NCBI GenBank assembly: GCA_029204225.1
Contig: CM055106.1
Location: 41,928,368-41,992,367 of the forward strand
Length of the DNA: 64,000 bases
From: Diphasiastrum complanatum
Taxonomy: Eukaryota > Streptophyta > Lycopodiopsida > Lycopodiales > Lycopodiaceae
Direction of reading: 5' to 3'
Each line of letters opens with the position of its first letter. Position 1 is the stretch's first letter. Position numbers and translations under genes: made by a program. The notes beneath the pieces were generated by a model. The model made no database searches. It was not told the DNA's origin and was given only the letters and a program-made list of their open reading frames with translations. Positions 23,178 through 35,589 of this stretch are shown in pieces.

Positions 23178-23384
23178 TTAAATGTGAATTTGATCGATGA
23201 TTGGTTTGATAGATTGCTCGTGAAAACTACAAGATCTATCATTAACAGGTATCCATTGACCTTCTAAATCTTTTTCATTGCAAACACTGATAACATCAAT
23301 CCTGCTTCTTGGTCTCCAATATGAGTCACCATCTCTACACAAAACAAGCACCATAAGAGTGAAAATGAAAAGGATCCTAACCAT
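23178..23384 (-). pseudogene. Unknown family 'SVCNEKD': first-exon fragment with signal-like start
   Basis: A 68-residue minus-strand frame opens with a hydrophobic MVRILFIFTLMVLVLC, plausible as a signal peptide or anchor. It continues WRPRSRIDVISVCNEKDLEG, QWIPVNDRSCSFHEQ and then stops next to the Copia LTR. The words RPRS, SVCNEKD and WIP recur at 58979-59050 on the plus strand. It looks like a 5' fragment cut off by the retroelement. I do not recognise the family. Confidence 0.4.
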
Positions 23385-23460
23385 AGTGGTTAATTTAACT
23401 ATAATTTATAACAAGTGACCAAGAGGTTACATGTGTAGGCAACCAAAAGAAATAGGGGCA

Positions 23461-23504
23461 GCAATTGTTACCCAATCATATATAAATGATTAGGTAACAA
23501 TTGC
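23461..23504. repeat. 44-nt near-perfect palindrome
   Basis: gcaattgttacccaatcat (23461-23479) pairs with atgattaggtaacaattgc (23486-23504) with one mismatch and a 6-nt loop. It could be a foldback remnant or the footprint of a small inverted-repeat element. The surrounding 23.4-23.9 kb holds no gene. Confidence 0.8.
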
Positions 23505-23921
23505 TTCTTGATATTCAACACCTATTCAAAAATGGTTTGAAAAAGACACCTTTTGACCCTCCAAAAGCAACTTTGAGCTTCTTCTATTTTGGAAGCTCAA
23601 AAAATAATAAAAAAGAATTTAAATTTAAGTGAAAAAAATGAATCCCGTTTGCACTCAATTTGAAAGTTTTCATGGAAAGCAATGAATTCAAAGGTTAAAA
23701 ACTTGAAAGGTGAAGGAAGTGGTGAAGTTTGGGCCCAAGCAATTTTGGCCATAAACCTTGGCTTTGATCATCGAATCTAAGCCCTTGATAAATTGTTCTC
23801 ACTCTTTTGGTGCGCTTAGGGGACCCACACCTAGATACACCAAGTGACTACACCTGATGTCCTCCTACACGAAGCGATGCCCAAATTGGTTGTTGTCGCC
23901 TCTTTTTAGTGCTTATAACGT

Positions 23922-24205
23922 ATTATGGAAGGAGCCGGGCAGAAGCCATTCTGCCCGGTAAGGATTTCCAAAATAATTTAGGCTCGGCCCGGAGCCTAAA
24001 TTTTTTTGGAAAGCCGAACCGGGCAAAATGGCCTTTGCCCGGCTCCTTCCATTGCATAATGGATACCTGAATTTTTTTCAGAAGCACATTACGAAGCATA
24101 ATAGGCAGGTTTGACTTTGACTGAGCAACACAAAATGTGCCACGTGGCAGCTATACAGAATCCGTACGGACAGGCACTGACAGGCAGAAAAAAAAAAGGC
24201 AAAAT
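23922..24205. mobile_element. Small palindromic element (MITE-like), copy 1
   Basis: Arms 23922-23959 and 24017-24060 are inverted repeats built on attatggaaggagccgggc and tgcccgg, folding into a hairpin. The segment to its right (to about 24205) and the hairpin itself match 43095-43338 in the opposite orientation, so hairpin and flank moved together. No coding region. Confidence 0.7.
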
Positions 24206-25110
24206 TTGCCTTTGAAAAAAAAGCATGCATTTTTTGACTTTTAATTTATTTGAAAATGGGCATAATATGCCATATCCATGACTGTCCTATTACTTGACAT
24301 CTATACTGGTGGTGACGTGGATAGCAAACAGTGGCGTGCCCTGTTTACTGGAAGATCATCTGAGCTTTGAAGCAACAAAAATGGTGCCCAATTAAAGTTT
24401 TCAAAGACTTTCAAATCTCTTTTTTGCATGGATTAGTCATGCTCATTCCTTGATACTTAACTGTCCATGCACTCTGATGCTGTCTTCTACGCATGATAAG
24501 ATGTCAATCATGCCAGGGATTTGACTAAGAATGGACTGATTTGGAGCGACTCTTGAACGATACTGCTGAAAGAACCCAGCAAAACCTCTGTAAACATGTT
24601 TCTTGCGCTCTGGTATTGCCTAGCATTGGCACGACGTGCAAGTTCACGCCTCCTTTCGACCTTCTCATCTCCCGAGTCCCATGATCCATCAGCATCATAA
24701 GCACCTCCACTCCATCATGCACTTTGAACTTTCAATGCTATAAGACAATGTCCGGCCTTCTTGTGCTTCTCCATCCTTGTTTTACGCTCTATTTTGGATC
24801 TTCATATCTAGTCAACTCTGTAACTAAAGCGGAACACCCACCTCTCCATATCTAGTCAACTCTGTAACTTAAGTGGAACTACCCACCTCTCCATTAACAC
24901 TTGTTTGTCCACACATGTTCCAAAGTTGTTGAAAGTAAATTATGTTGATACTTATTGGTGGCAGAGTGGGGCATGTGGGTTTGTCCTGCTAGATCATTCC
25001 ATTTTGTTCCCTTCTGTTTTTTTTTCTTGTTGCATGAACTTTGAAGGCCTATTCGTTCTTGGAAGTAGATTATTTATGGGTTGTTGACCTCGTTCTTATG
25101 AACTAGTTTT
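24206..25110. repeat. Gene-free stretch with a 46-bp tandem duplication
   Basis: No gene recognised. A duplicated stretch at about 24801-24895 shares tctagtcaactctgtaact and cccacctctccat, with small differences between copies. Confidence 0.6.
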
Positions 25111-25120
25111 CTTGTTCTCG

Positions 25121-25780
25121 AGGTAAACAACCTGAGTGCTCGGGAAACATCCCTTAACTTTCCCTTTACTATTCGACATTTGAAAAATGAATGTCAGATT
25201 TTGAAAAATAATTCTTTCTAAAACCTTCAACTCAAAAATGTTGCATTCTAAAATTCTACAACTATCATAAACTGTCGGTTATTGTAGTAGCTAGCTTTGT
25301 TAAAGAATAGTGCAAAAATTAAAACTATTTTTGATCTACTAAATTATATTCATCACAATAATCTTTTTCATAATTTTCAGAGATCGTTGGCATCGAGCTA
25401 TATTTCTTGGGCATCAATGTTGCTAGCTCCAACAATTATTTTCATGTTACAATGTGTTATAAGGTTAGAAATTAGCCTAGTGTTAACTTATATAAAAAAA
25501 TTGTGCAAAAGGTCAAGCACTTGCAAGGTAGCACTTTTAGATTTCAAAATTTTGCGTGGTTTTTTAAGTATTATAGTGATCTACACGCATCCTATATATT
25601 CAAAAGCCAATAGATCAAAATCCTACATATATCTTACTAGACATAAAATTCTTACAAAATCAAAATTTTATCGGTTTTTAGGAAGTCAACATCTTGTCTT
25701 ATATCCCTGAAGCTGGTTTTTGAGAAAATTTGCCAGTTCCATTCCTATACTATGCTGGCTTTCCCGAGCACTAGTTTACC
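25121..25780. mobile_element. MITE-like element with short terminal inverted repeats
   Basis: Left end aggtaaacaacctgagtgct plus cgggaaa (25121-25147) is inverted at the right end as tttcccgagcactagtttacc (25760-25780). The arms share gtgctcgggaaa and ggtaaac. The roughly 600 bp between them are AT-rich, and the 137-residue frame there resembles no known protein. Size and ends fit a non-autonomous DNA transposon. No target duplication resolved. Confidence 0.5.
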
Positions 25781-25840
25781 TTGCGCTTTGAGGGTAATGT
25801 ACTAGGCATTGGGCTTTGAGGGTAATGTATTAGATTACGA

Positions 25841-25925
25841 GCCCTGGAGGGCCCGTTATGAGATTTTGGGAGGCGATCCTGGGAGGGTGAGCCCTCCCCA
25901 AAATCTCATAACAGGCCCTTCAGGG
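25841..25925. repeat. Hairpin of about 33-bp arms
   Basis: Left arm gccctggagggcccgttatg and agattttgggagg (25841-25873) pairs with cctccccaaaatctcataac and aggcccttcagggc (about 25892-25925), with a loop of under 20 nt. It is immediately followed by the left end of the next element. Confidence 0.75.
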
Positions 25926-26030
25926 CCCGTTATCTGACGTTATGGTCAGATGCTGCCCTTCAACAGAGAAATAGACAAATTGAGATGGGGCGCACAAAGA
26001 GAGCGAGAGAAGAGAGAAAAGCTATGGAGC

Positions 26031-26133
<103 letters not shown>

Positions 26134-26808
26134 GTGTGGATGGTGTGGAGCAATATGTGATAATTCTGGTATCTGTTGCTAATTTTTGCGTGGCCAGGGC
26201 GATCCTCTGCACAATTCTATCTATGGCTTCATGGTTTTGTTGCTCATTCATCATTATCATGATTTATTTGATTTTATGTTGCGCTCCTATATGGCTTGGT
26301 CCTTGCGTGTGTAGCTTACGATCGTTTTCATTCTTTAATCTTTGCTTTCTTGCTTGTGATCACGTTTTTTTTTAATCACGCTCTTTGATCGTATCATTGA
26401 TGTCTAATTGAAGCTTGCATGTGCTGATAATGCAGTTCATTTTTTAATCGTTGCTTTGTAGCTCCTCGGTCAGGATTTCTTTTCGTCAGGCCATGTAATC
26501 GTAAGCTGATGTATTGACGCTTGCCTTTGCTAATAATCCTATTCGTTATTTTGATGCTCGTCAATATTTGTTCTTATCGCACTGCGTAATCGTATGAAGG
26601 ACTTAAACCTCTGAATGTCAATCATCTCAAAACACTTCCCTACAGATTCGTTTCCCAGCTACGAAATCGTCTAGAATTTCACAATGTCAAATTGTGCTGA
26701 TGTATTTTGGATTGTGTTGATCTATCCTGCCCACAGCTTTGGTGTTGTTAGTTTTGCAGATTTGTGTTGATTTCTTAGACGCTTTGGTTGAGAGGAGCGA
26801 TGGCTCTG

Positions 26809-26921
<113 letters not shown>

Positions 26922-27079
26922 GAAACTCCTGCACCTTTCACTTTTTTGAAAGGTAGAAATGCATGCACCCTTCAAATCTTTGTTTCTAAAAATAGTAAGG
27001 CTCCTTATGACATATTAAGCGTCCTGTTTTTTGTGAATAAACTGCAGCAGCTGACCATAACGTACTAGGCATTGAGCCT

Positions 27080-30000
27080 CATCCATAGTTTGCTCAATTG
27101 TTCTCACGTATTCACTATAAGATTATTGCATAAACAAGCCAATGTCAAATGTCAAAATACATAATTTGTTGGATAAATGGCTAGAGATGACCTATTTTAT
27201 GTTCTTTTATTTTATTATCATGGCGCAAGATCATGCAAACACTATTATTAATTGATCTTACATTGATAATGAGAACAAAATCACACAAAGTTTATAATAC
27301 ACAAATTATTCTTCTTATGATATCTTGGTACTAGCATTAAAAGTCAAGACTAAGAAATATCAATCCAAATCATCATAGTTCTATATTACATACATTGCAC
27401 ATTATTTTGAAAAAATGATTACCACAAATTGGAATGAGGTATTAGGAATGATTGCTTTTGAGGATATGCATATTATTTTTCCAAAAATTGGAATGGTGGT
27501 AAATACTAAATACAAAAGCACACAGATCTAATCATACAAATTATAAAAGTGCACAAATTGTTTAGCATATGCATATGATTGTTCTTACGTTATGTCATAT
27601 TAACACTAAGAAATAGCCAGTATGCACATATTTTGAAGAACCATTGCTGCAAATTTGAATGAGGCAAGTAACAACTCTTAAGAGATTGAGAAATGTTGAT
27701 TAGATGCAATATTAGAAAAGCGGAAGAATTGTCGGTTTTAAGTACCAAAAAAACAAAAAACAACATTGAAGGCTAGAGTTGTTGACATATGATGTGATGT
27801 TTGTGTGTACTCTTATAAATGTTGCATGTTCTCATGAAGATTCTCAAAGAAATGATATTGTAAGATATGCCAACTCTAAATGTTTGAAGGATGTCCCTTG
27901 CTTTTGGCCCTTCATGCAATAGAAACGGGGCCACAAAATTAAAAACACTTGTTAGGCCATCCATCCACCACGATATTTAGTGTACCTAGGTATTCATGAA
28001 CATGCATGGGTTATTGTGAAATCTAACATACTTTTGATGGTCTTATCACTTCCTTTATGCATTCAAGCTATTGTCTTGTCCCTTTCATAAATTTTATACT
28101 TAGTTATTTGCAATAAAAAAATGATCAATTTGTAGTGATCATGTGAGTGAGAATGAGTGTCTCAATGTGTTTAATATGTGACTTGTCTTTCAAAATGGTG
28201 AAGACATGATTTATTGTGAGGGCATGTAAGATTGTCTTTGTGATGCCATTTTTCATATTCTTGTACAATGACTTCATTTTGACAAGGCTTCCGAACACCT
28301 CACACTTCACATTGGCGTTCACAAGGCATTTAAATTCATGACAATTTCAAAAGGGCTTTACAACCCAAACATATATTCAAACTTCATCTTTCAAGTTCTA
28401 TTAGGCATTTGTGTTATATAATTCTTTTACATGAGCAAATATTTTATGCATATTAACAGAAGAAAAGAAACTAGCATTAAAAAAAGAAAGGATTCGGTGG
28501 CCCCCTCAACATCTTTGAACTTGTGATGTTTTAAGAGCCAAGTCACTTCCAAAAACGGACCTACTCCTCACAACTGCTCCACAAATAGGAGTTGAAGACT
28601 TTATAGACAAGGAACTTTAATGGGCCTCATTCTAAATATGGATAATGTGGAAAGGGGCCTCATTGGATAAAGAAATATGGTGGCATTAACTTACCTAGGG
28701 ATAAGTTGCACCTAGAGTGAAAGTTGGTAGGCCAACCTTTTGGAGAGAGAAGAAAACGGTGGTAGGAGTGGCCTTAACCAATCAAAGAAGAGTATTTGTG
28801 TCTTTTCTCCTATGTGAAAACACCCTCAAAATATGTCCTAGACAACTATGTATACTAAGGGTTGTTTCAAACTATTAGCAAGTTCCTTTGCCTAGCCCTT
28901 TCACTTGCCACGTATTTTTGGAATTCTGGCAAGTGAGTTAATGGGCAATTGAACCATTTCACATTTGGTTGGTTAGTGTTAAATGAAGGGCTACAATATG
29001 ATTGGTCCATTTGAATCTTGAAATATGATTGGTCCATTTTATTTAAGGTGTTGTGTTTTGAAATGCAAGTATGAAAATTTTCACGTTCAAAGGTTGAAGG
29101 GTGCCTAAGTCTTTTTTCAAGAAATCATCTTTCAACTGGAAAGGTCAAAATTGAAATGCATTTCATTGATAGGAATATTGGCTGTGAAGGGTTAAAAAAC
29201 CTTCAAAATGCAGGCCAACATGCCAGGGGCAACTCAACATGCCGAGGACATTGGCTAGCCCAAAAAATGAATTTGCCTTGCCCCTATGTGGCAGTGGGTC
29301 TGCCATGTCATCTGTCACATATTGTGAAGTGGATGTTAATGTGAAAGAGTGGGAGTCCCATTTTTTATCCTGGACCAATAGGAGAGCTCTATTTTAAAAT
29401 TTGGACCTAAAATACATGGTATGTCCTAGATGGCTATGTATACTAGTACTTGAAAAGGTTGGAACCCATACATTTTAAAATTGAGTCTAACAAAAGAAGT
29501 AACCATCTCAAAGTTATTGTTGTGATAATAATAGAGCTACATGTCATCCTGATCAATTGATCCAAGTACTAAATAGGTGAGAACTTATGTGAACTGAAAC
29601 TAGTAGGGGGTATATCTTTCAATAGGTCGCTTTATGGGATTGTTGCTATATATGAAAATCTCTCAATTCTTTTGTCTCACATGACACAACATTCTATGCC
29701 AATAACAACTATATTGTCACTCTATTCCTAATTTTCTAGAGCATGATGGTACCACAATCGAACTCATATCCAAATTCTAATTTCATTACATCACATGGCA
29801 TAGTTTTTGCATAAACAAGAGATAATGAAGATCCAACCACAAATACTCCTCAAGAAAGCGCAATTACAAGGATATTCTTTCAAATGAGCATCAATAATTG
29901 ATAAGATATGGCTTTTAAGAAGCTGAAAATGTCAACCTTATCCAGAGTTCTAACAAAGTGAATGTGCCTTGAAATGATCCAATTAAGAATGGGAAGGACT

Positions 30001-30380
30001 TAGCCAACTCTGAAAGTAAGGGATATGTTCCACAAGAATTGGGAAAATGTAATGAGAAACCAATTCATTGATTAGAAGTTGATGTGAAAGTATTTTGAAT
30101 GAGTTTTCAAGTTAATTACCTAAAAATGGCACCTTCTAAAATCCTAGAGAACAAGACAGTAGGAAGTAGCTCTAGGTTTTGAAAGCCCCACTCTCATGTA
30201 GACCACATACATCAATAACAAACAAAATGTGCTCTTTAAAGCAAAGTTCTATGATCAAAGCTCAAACTAGATCCAAGAAGATTGTGCATTACAAGAATGG
30301 AAAGGGCCTTCCTGAAAGATGCTTTTATGTATTTATAACTTTGGCTTCCACATTTGATCCAACAAAATTTTAATAATTAT
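27080..30380. other. Long gene-free AT-rich stretch
   Basis: No gene recognised on either strand. Small internal repeats: aatatgattggtccattt twice at about 28995-29040, and a longer similarity around cctaga-ctatgtatacta at about 28838-28857 and 29427-29446. Probably old, unrecognisable transposon sequence. Confidence 0.5.
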
Positions 30381-30406
30381 TTAGAATCTCATAATTTGTT
30401 GTATCT

Positions 30407-30705
30407 TTTAGTTTTATATCCATCAAATATAAATGAATGGGAGCCCACAAAATCACTTGTCGGTATATTGAATGTCATACATTTAGACATAAGAAAATTG
30501 TACTACCAAAGAAGATCTCCAAAATAACTTGCTGATAGCGGTGTCTACATTTATGAATCGCTTTACATTCCAAATATGCATGAAAACTGTGGAAATCTTT
30601 AGGTCATTGCACTTCTGAAATTGGGCAGTGATGAATATATTATTCCTGACAACACTATGTCAGAATCATTTTGATGCAAGCTCTTTACTGATGTTAAGAA
30701 TTCTA
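30407..30705 (+). pseudogene. Unknown family 'SVCNEKD': second-domain fragment
   Basis: The plus-strand frame from 30407 reads YPSNINEWEPTKSLVGILN, then VIHLDIRKLYYQ, a stop, and VYIYESLYIPNMHENCGNL, ending TMSESF and LFTDVKNSMN. It parallels, word by word, the segment at 59380-59680 (YPSSIIEWQPIQSLVGIMD, FFYDSFYTP, STIVESF, FFMDIQNHM). An acceptor-like tatcttttag just precedes it, as at 59377. In-frame stops mark it as dead. Function unknown. Confidence 0.5.
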
Positions 30706-30899
30706 TGAACGAAGTACTAGTATCAAATGGATAGACATTGGCAAAACAATCAAAATAGTGGAAGAACAATAGAATCAATCATTTAATTATTACAAGTCTA
30801 TGATCAATATTGAAACAACCATAAAAGCAAAAGACAAGTTTCAATGTCACAATCCATATTTCTAGAATGAAAATCCTATGAATGGATTGTGTACATGTC

Positions 30900-31640
30900 T
30901 GAATATAAAGCATTTTGTTGGATTATTCTCCTTCCTACTAATCGACTAATCGGTTTTTAATCTTCATCCAACTGTTTATCCAGTTCTACAAATTTTCCTA
31001 TGTTTTTATACAGTCTGCAGAAAATACACGGAGTTTGACAACAGTGTTGGTCTTTCTCTCTCTATAAAAGCCCGACAACGTCACATTTTTCGCCTGTTAG
31101 GAATTACGTGTAAAACTGTAGTGTCATCTTTTTCGCATTTTTCGCCTGTCAGGAATTACGTGTAAAAATGCAGTGTAATCTTTTTCGCATTTTTCGCCTA
31201 TCAGAAATTATGAGTAAAAATGTAGTGTCGCATTTTTCGCTTGTGACAATTTACGTTCATTTATGCACATAGACGGTTTACAGCCAATTGTCGCCACTTA
31301 TCAACAAACAACTTCTGAGAAGAACTGGATGAATGCCAACAGACTCCAGCCAACTGGTAGTTGCATTCGACGACCTAATTACTTAGTATAAATCAGTTGT
31401 TCATACATCTCATTATAATGATATATTGTGAATTGTGAAGGAGTTGAGTGTTATTACACGACGCTTCATGCGCTCTTATCAAGCAGATCATTCACAACTA
31501 GAAAGTATTGTAGTTAGCCCTCTATCAAGCTTTCAAGCCTGAACTCTCTTGAGCATTCTAGCTCAATCTTTTAGAGATTTATTTTAGAGTTGCTATTGCG
31601 CTACTGCTTATTAGCAAAGTCGCTTATTTCGGACTTATTC
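30900..31640 (+). repeat. Probable Copia LTR containing 52-bp tandem repeats
   Basis: A promoter-like ctctctataaaagcccgac is followed by repeats of a unit starting catttttcgcctgt: copies at 31084, 31136, 31188 and a shortened one at 31231, with periods of 52, 52 and 43 bp. Each carries gaattacgtgtaaaa and gtagtgt. A Copia pol fragment in the same orientation begins at about 31870, so this is probably its LTR or leader; the partner LTR was not found. Confidence 0.55.
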
Positions 31641-31863
31641 TCAGTTACTCAGAGATAGCTTTAGAAAGATTTTCTGTCAAAATTGATTGCTCTTGTATTT
31701 TTTGTACATCAACAGCTTGGTATAGGACTATCTCTGTTTCTATTATTTTTGTTTCCTTTTCATTAAGAATGATTTCCACTCCCTTCTCTTTGTATATAAT
31801 TACATCTACATCCCAAACAATCATACTTGGACAACGTAGCATCACAGCTACGTATGACAATTT

Positions 31864-32300
31864 ATGATTTATGTCTCTAAACACATCTCATCAAAAAACA
31901 AGAACATCTATCCTGGAGACTCAAGTAGTCATAAGGTGAAAGCCAAAGGCACCATCAAGTTGCAGTTCAAAAATAGTTCTTTTAGAATAATTAAAGATGT
32001 GATGTATTTCCTAGAGCTCACCAAGAATCTGCCATCAATAAGTAGGATTGTAGATGAAGGATACACTATTAAGTTTACAACCATGAGTGTACAATATTTC
32101 AATAGTGATTTGAGTGTTTTTACTAGAGGAACTAGACATGAGTACTTGTGTATTCTTAGTCTAAATTATGCCTTACTATCAAATGAAATACCTACTTTTT
32201 CTTTTAACAATTTATAACATTGTAGATTAGGGCACCTCAATATGAGGTCTATTTTGTACATGTCTAACAACACTTTAGCAACCAAAAGGACACCTCTGGA
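31864..32300 (+). pseudogene. Copia gag-pre-integrase fragment
   Basis: The frame gives GDSSSHKVKAKGTIKLQF, RIIKDVMYFLELTKNLPSIS and GYTIKFTTMSVQYF. After one stop comes HCRLGHLNMRSILYMSNN. SH-x-GxG-like spacing, the KNL-S pattern and the RLGHLN block are typical of the region between protease and integrase in Ty1/Copia polyproteins. The sequence breaks off into unrelated DNA after about 32300. Confidence 0.75.
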
Positions 32301-33270
32301 GCAAAGCCACCCAACTAAAAAGAAATGGCTAGTTGTTAGCAACTGTGCAAACACAGTGAAAAATATAAAAAAAGAAATAAAACTCTGTGGCATGTGTATT
32401 GTGGGCCCATGTAAGAGTATTGGCCAATAAACTTCTACTATGGCATGTGTTTTGTAAGTCCATGGCTAGAAGCTTAAAAATAAAAAATAACTTCTCTCCA
32501 AGTCTTCCACGAGCTATTGAGCAACCTATCAAGCCGAGGGGAAGCAACAAAAGTGTCAAGTGACCCAAGTGACATTTTTTTTTGACCAAAGTGACGTTTT
32601 TTTTTACCAAACAGGTATATGAAAATCCGCTGAGCTGTCTGCAACCATAATAGACACTAATCTTCGATTTTATCACCTCCATGAATTCTTACCCTGCTTA
32701 GAGTTTTTGAAAACACCCTTATATACTGTCAAAATCCATTGTTTCCAAACAAATCTTGGTTTTAGAAATTGCCGACTTCATTGAGACTAGATCTATTAAA
32801 GATCAATCCTCCAGCAGCTCCGCGAATTCTATCTCAGAGATTCAGCCTATTTTCTGTCAAAAAACTACTTTTTTCACTATTTCTCTTGTCTGTTTACAAA
32901 ACCTCAGTATCATAAATTGTCGACCATACCATGAATTCGCCCACAGTTTGTACGATTTCTCTGCACCCTCTGCGAATTCTATCCCTTAAAAAAAGATTCC
33001 AAAAAAACATAAAAAAATTAGTATTTGGACAAAGAGCACTCCTGTCAGAATTCGCGAGTACTGTAGCCTAATTTATCTAATTGTCCATGATTTCTGTTAC
33101 TCCAGAAAAATCTAGTTTTTTTTTTTCAAAATTCTGTGTTCTGCAAGAAAACTAATTTTTTTGCCCTTTTTGACCAAGTATAGTATTGTCCTGATCATTT
33201 ATATTGTTACTTTATTTCTCAAACTACATTATGTCTCAGGATTGTGATGAATCTTCCAATCTTGTTCCTC
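32301..33270. other. Gene-free stretch, possible retroelement leader
   Basis: No recognised coding region. Three occurrences of gaattct or gaattcgc in similar context (near 32825, 32935, 33050) hint at decayed repeats. It may be the LTR or leader of the Gypsy element whose gag starts at about 33225. Confidence 0.35.
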
Positions 33271-33992
33271 CATGACTAGAACACAGAATTTCCCGTATCG
33301 ATGCACCAAAGTACGATGGAGAATCTGACCAAGCTCTACATTGGTGAGATTGGTAGTGTATTTCTCTTTGTAACTCAAGATCTTTCAAGTGGATTGGATC
33401 ATAATGATTCAGGTTATGAAGGAGGAAATCAGATCTATCAATGATTTGGTGAAGATATCAAGGCTAGAGCATGCAGAGGGGATTCTACACCAAAATCGAG
33501 TTCTTTGCTTTTGTAGATTTGGATCTTTTGTAGATCAAAACTCTAAATAGGTTCATAAACTTGATCAATTTCTATTTTTGAATTCACATACTGAATTTGG
33601 CCGATTTTTGGATCATTGGATCAACCTAAGTGGTGGTTAATAGATTGCATATCGAATTTTCAGCATTTGCATATAGATTTGGAATATTCAGTTTTTTGTG
33701 ATTTTGTCAAAACCCTAATCTTGATTGGATCTCTAGATTGTGAGGTTGCTGGACTTCATTTGAGTGTGTTTCAATCTTAGGAAGTGGCAAAAGTCATTAG
33801 ATTGAGGATAGATCATAGATTGATCAAGATTCCATGATTCTATGTGTTGATTTGCTTGGTATAAGTGCTAGAAGAGAATTTGTGAGATAGTTTCAAATCT
33901 TGGTGATTTCTTTTGAAAGCATTTGTTGTTGTTCAAAGGAGTGCTTTGTGCATTAAAATAGGTTGAAATAGAAGATTAGGTCAATTGGAGTC

Positions 33993-34391
33993 ATGTTGGA
34001 AGCCAATGATAGGCTTACCTTAAGTAACTATTCATTGGGGAAAGTGAGGATGGAATCACTTCTTGAGATGAATGATGTTTTGGATATTGTTGTAGGTTTG
34101 GAGGAGAGACCAGCAACACAACATGATCAAGTGAGGTATGACAAGAGGGCCAAGAAGGCTCTACACATTATCAAGATGAATGTTACCAATGAGCTTCTCA
34201 AAGAAGTTGGTAAGTGCACTTCATCTATGGATGCTTGGGATTCATTGAAGAAGCTTTATGAATCCAAGTCTAATTCTAGAGTGTTGACTCTAAGAAGGCA
34301 AATCTTTTCTTGTTTGCAAAAGAATTTCATCAAGTCAAAAGCCAAGGAGAACATCAAGGGAAAGACAAGTACCTTCAAGGCTCACATATGA
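33993..34391 (+). pseudogene. Copia gag (UBN2-like) fragment
   Basis: A 132-residue frame with MLEANDRLTLSNYSLGKVRM, DEVVGLEERP-like and KKALHIIKMNVTNELLKEV, then STSMDAWDSLKKLYESKSNS-like words and RRQIFSCLQ. This is the helical capsid region of plant Copia gag. It joins directly, in the plus orientation, to a reverse-transcriptase piece at 34444, so zinc knuckle, protease and integrase are absent. Confidence 0.75.
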
Positions 34392-34443
34392 TCAAAAGGG
34401 TAAGCAAGTAGTTTCTGGAAATTATGTTGCTTTCCTAACCTCT

Positions 34444-34840
34444 TTGGATGAACCTACAAGTGTAGATCAAGCAAGGAAAGAAGAGGAGTGGATTCAAGCA
34501 ATGGATCTTGAATATCAAGCTCTTATGAAGAATGGAACATGGAGATTGGTGGAGTTGCCTAAGGACAAGAAAGCTATTGGATGCAAACTTGATCTTCAAG
34601 GTGAAGACAAACCAAGATGGGTCTATCAACAAGTACAAGGCAAGGTTAGTGGCAAAAGGATATGCTCAACAACAAGGGATTGACTATGATGAGACCTTTG
34701 CACCCATGGCAAAGATGGTAAGCATTTGAGTCATCATTTCACTTGCTACACTTTATGGATGAGATCTATGGCAAATGGACATTTCAAATACATTCTTGAA
34801 TGGTGATCTTGAGTAGGAAGTATATATGGAGTAGCTTGAT
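34444..34840 (+). pseudogene. Copia reverse transcriptase N-terminal fragment
   Basis: Reads [39 protein letters not shown], then after a shift [32 protein letters not shown] and LWQMDISNTFLNGDLE. This is the invariant start of Copia reverse transcriptase. The YVDD catalytic box and everything after is missing. One frameshift near 34610 and stops near 34727 and 34815. Confidence 0.85.
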
Positions 34841-35589
34841 GTCGAAAATAGGATGGAATAATTGCAGCGGAAACTCCTACTTCTAATGCATGACTACGCC
34901 TATCAAAAATTGAACAAAGCGGTAGTGATGATAATCACGTTCAATCTTTAACAACTAACTTTGAAATCGCTAGATACTAAGTGATTACATAGCCAAACAT
35001 AAAGAATTGAATTCTCAGACAATTCTTCTAGTTACAAAAGCAATATAGAGATGCATGCATTCCGACATATACTGAACGCAATAAGAAGATTGTATTGATT
35101 CAGAAAAAAACAAAATCAGACGGTAATGAGTGCAAGACAATAGCGGACAGAAACCACTCACCCAAATAGGTTTTGGACCTACTATAAAAGGATGTAACTT
35201 GTGGAGAGAGTGACCTTCTCTCATATATCTCATTTCATGCTTATACATGGTTCTCTTGGGTTCTACTATCCATTGGTGCACTATGCTTGTGATTGCATGC
35301 AATTTTATGTGTAGAATGATATATAATTGTTATTTTTGGATCCACACACGTGAAATACAGTAGCTTGTTGGTTTTGTATGGACAACAATAGTACTTTATC
35401 ATTTCATTCAAGTTTGATCAAGTTCTATTTGAGTTTGCATCTCATTTTGTGTGTAGATGCTGATTTTTCTACATTGGTGAGATTGGTAATGTATTTCTCT
35501 TTGTAACCCAAGATCTTTCAAGTGGATTGGATCATAATGATTTGAAATCCTTCACACTTTATGATCAGCTTAAAGATGTATTGACCGAT

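Larger units (their letters stand above)
33336..35542. repeat. 74-bp direct repeats bounding the nested Copia
   Basis: 33336-33409 and 35469-35542 differ at only a few positions (ggtagtgt against ggtaatgt, aactcaag against aacccaag). They may be remnants of short LTRs or a duplication linked to insertion. Confidence 0.75.

Noticed and set aside
24525-24722. Minus-strand 65-residue frame
   Set aside because: No homologous motif, no splice context, composition near random.
25297-25710. 137-residue plus-strand frame
   Set aside because: Lies inside a MITE-like element, AT-rich composition, no domain resemblance.
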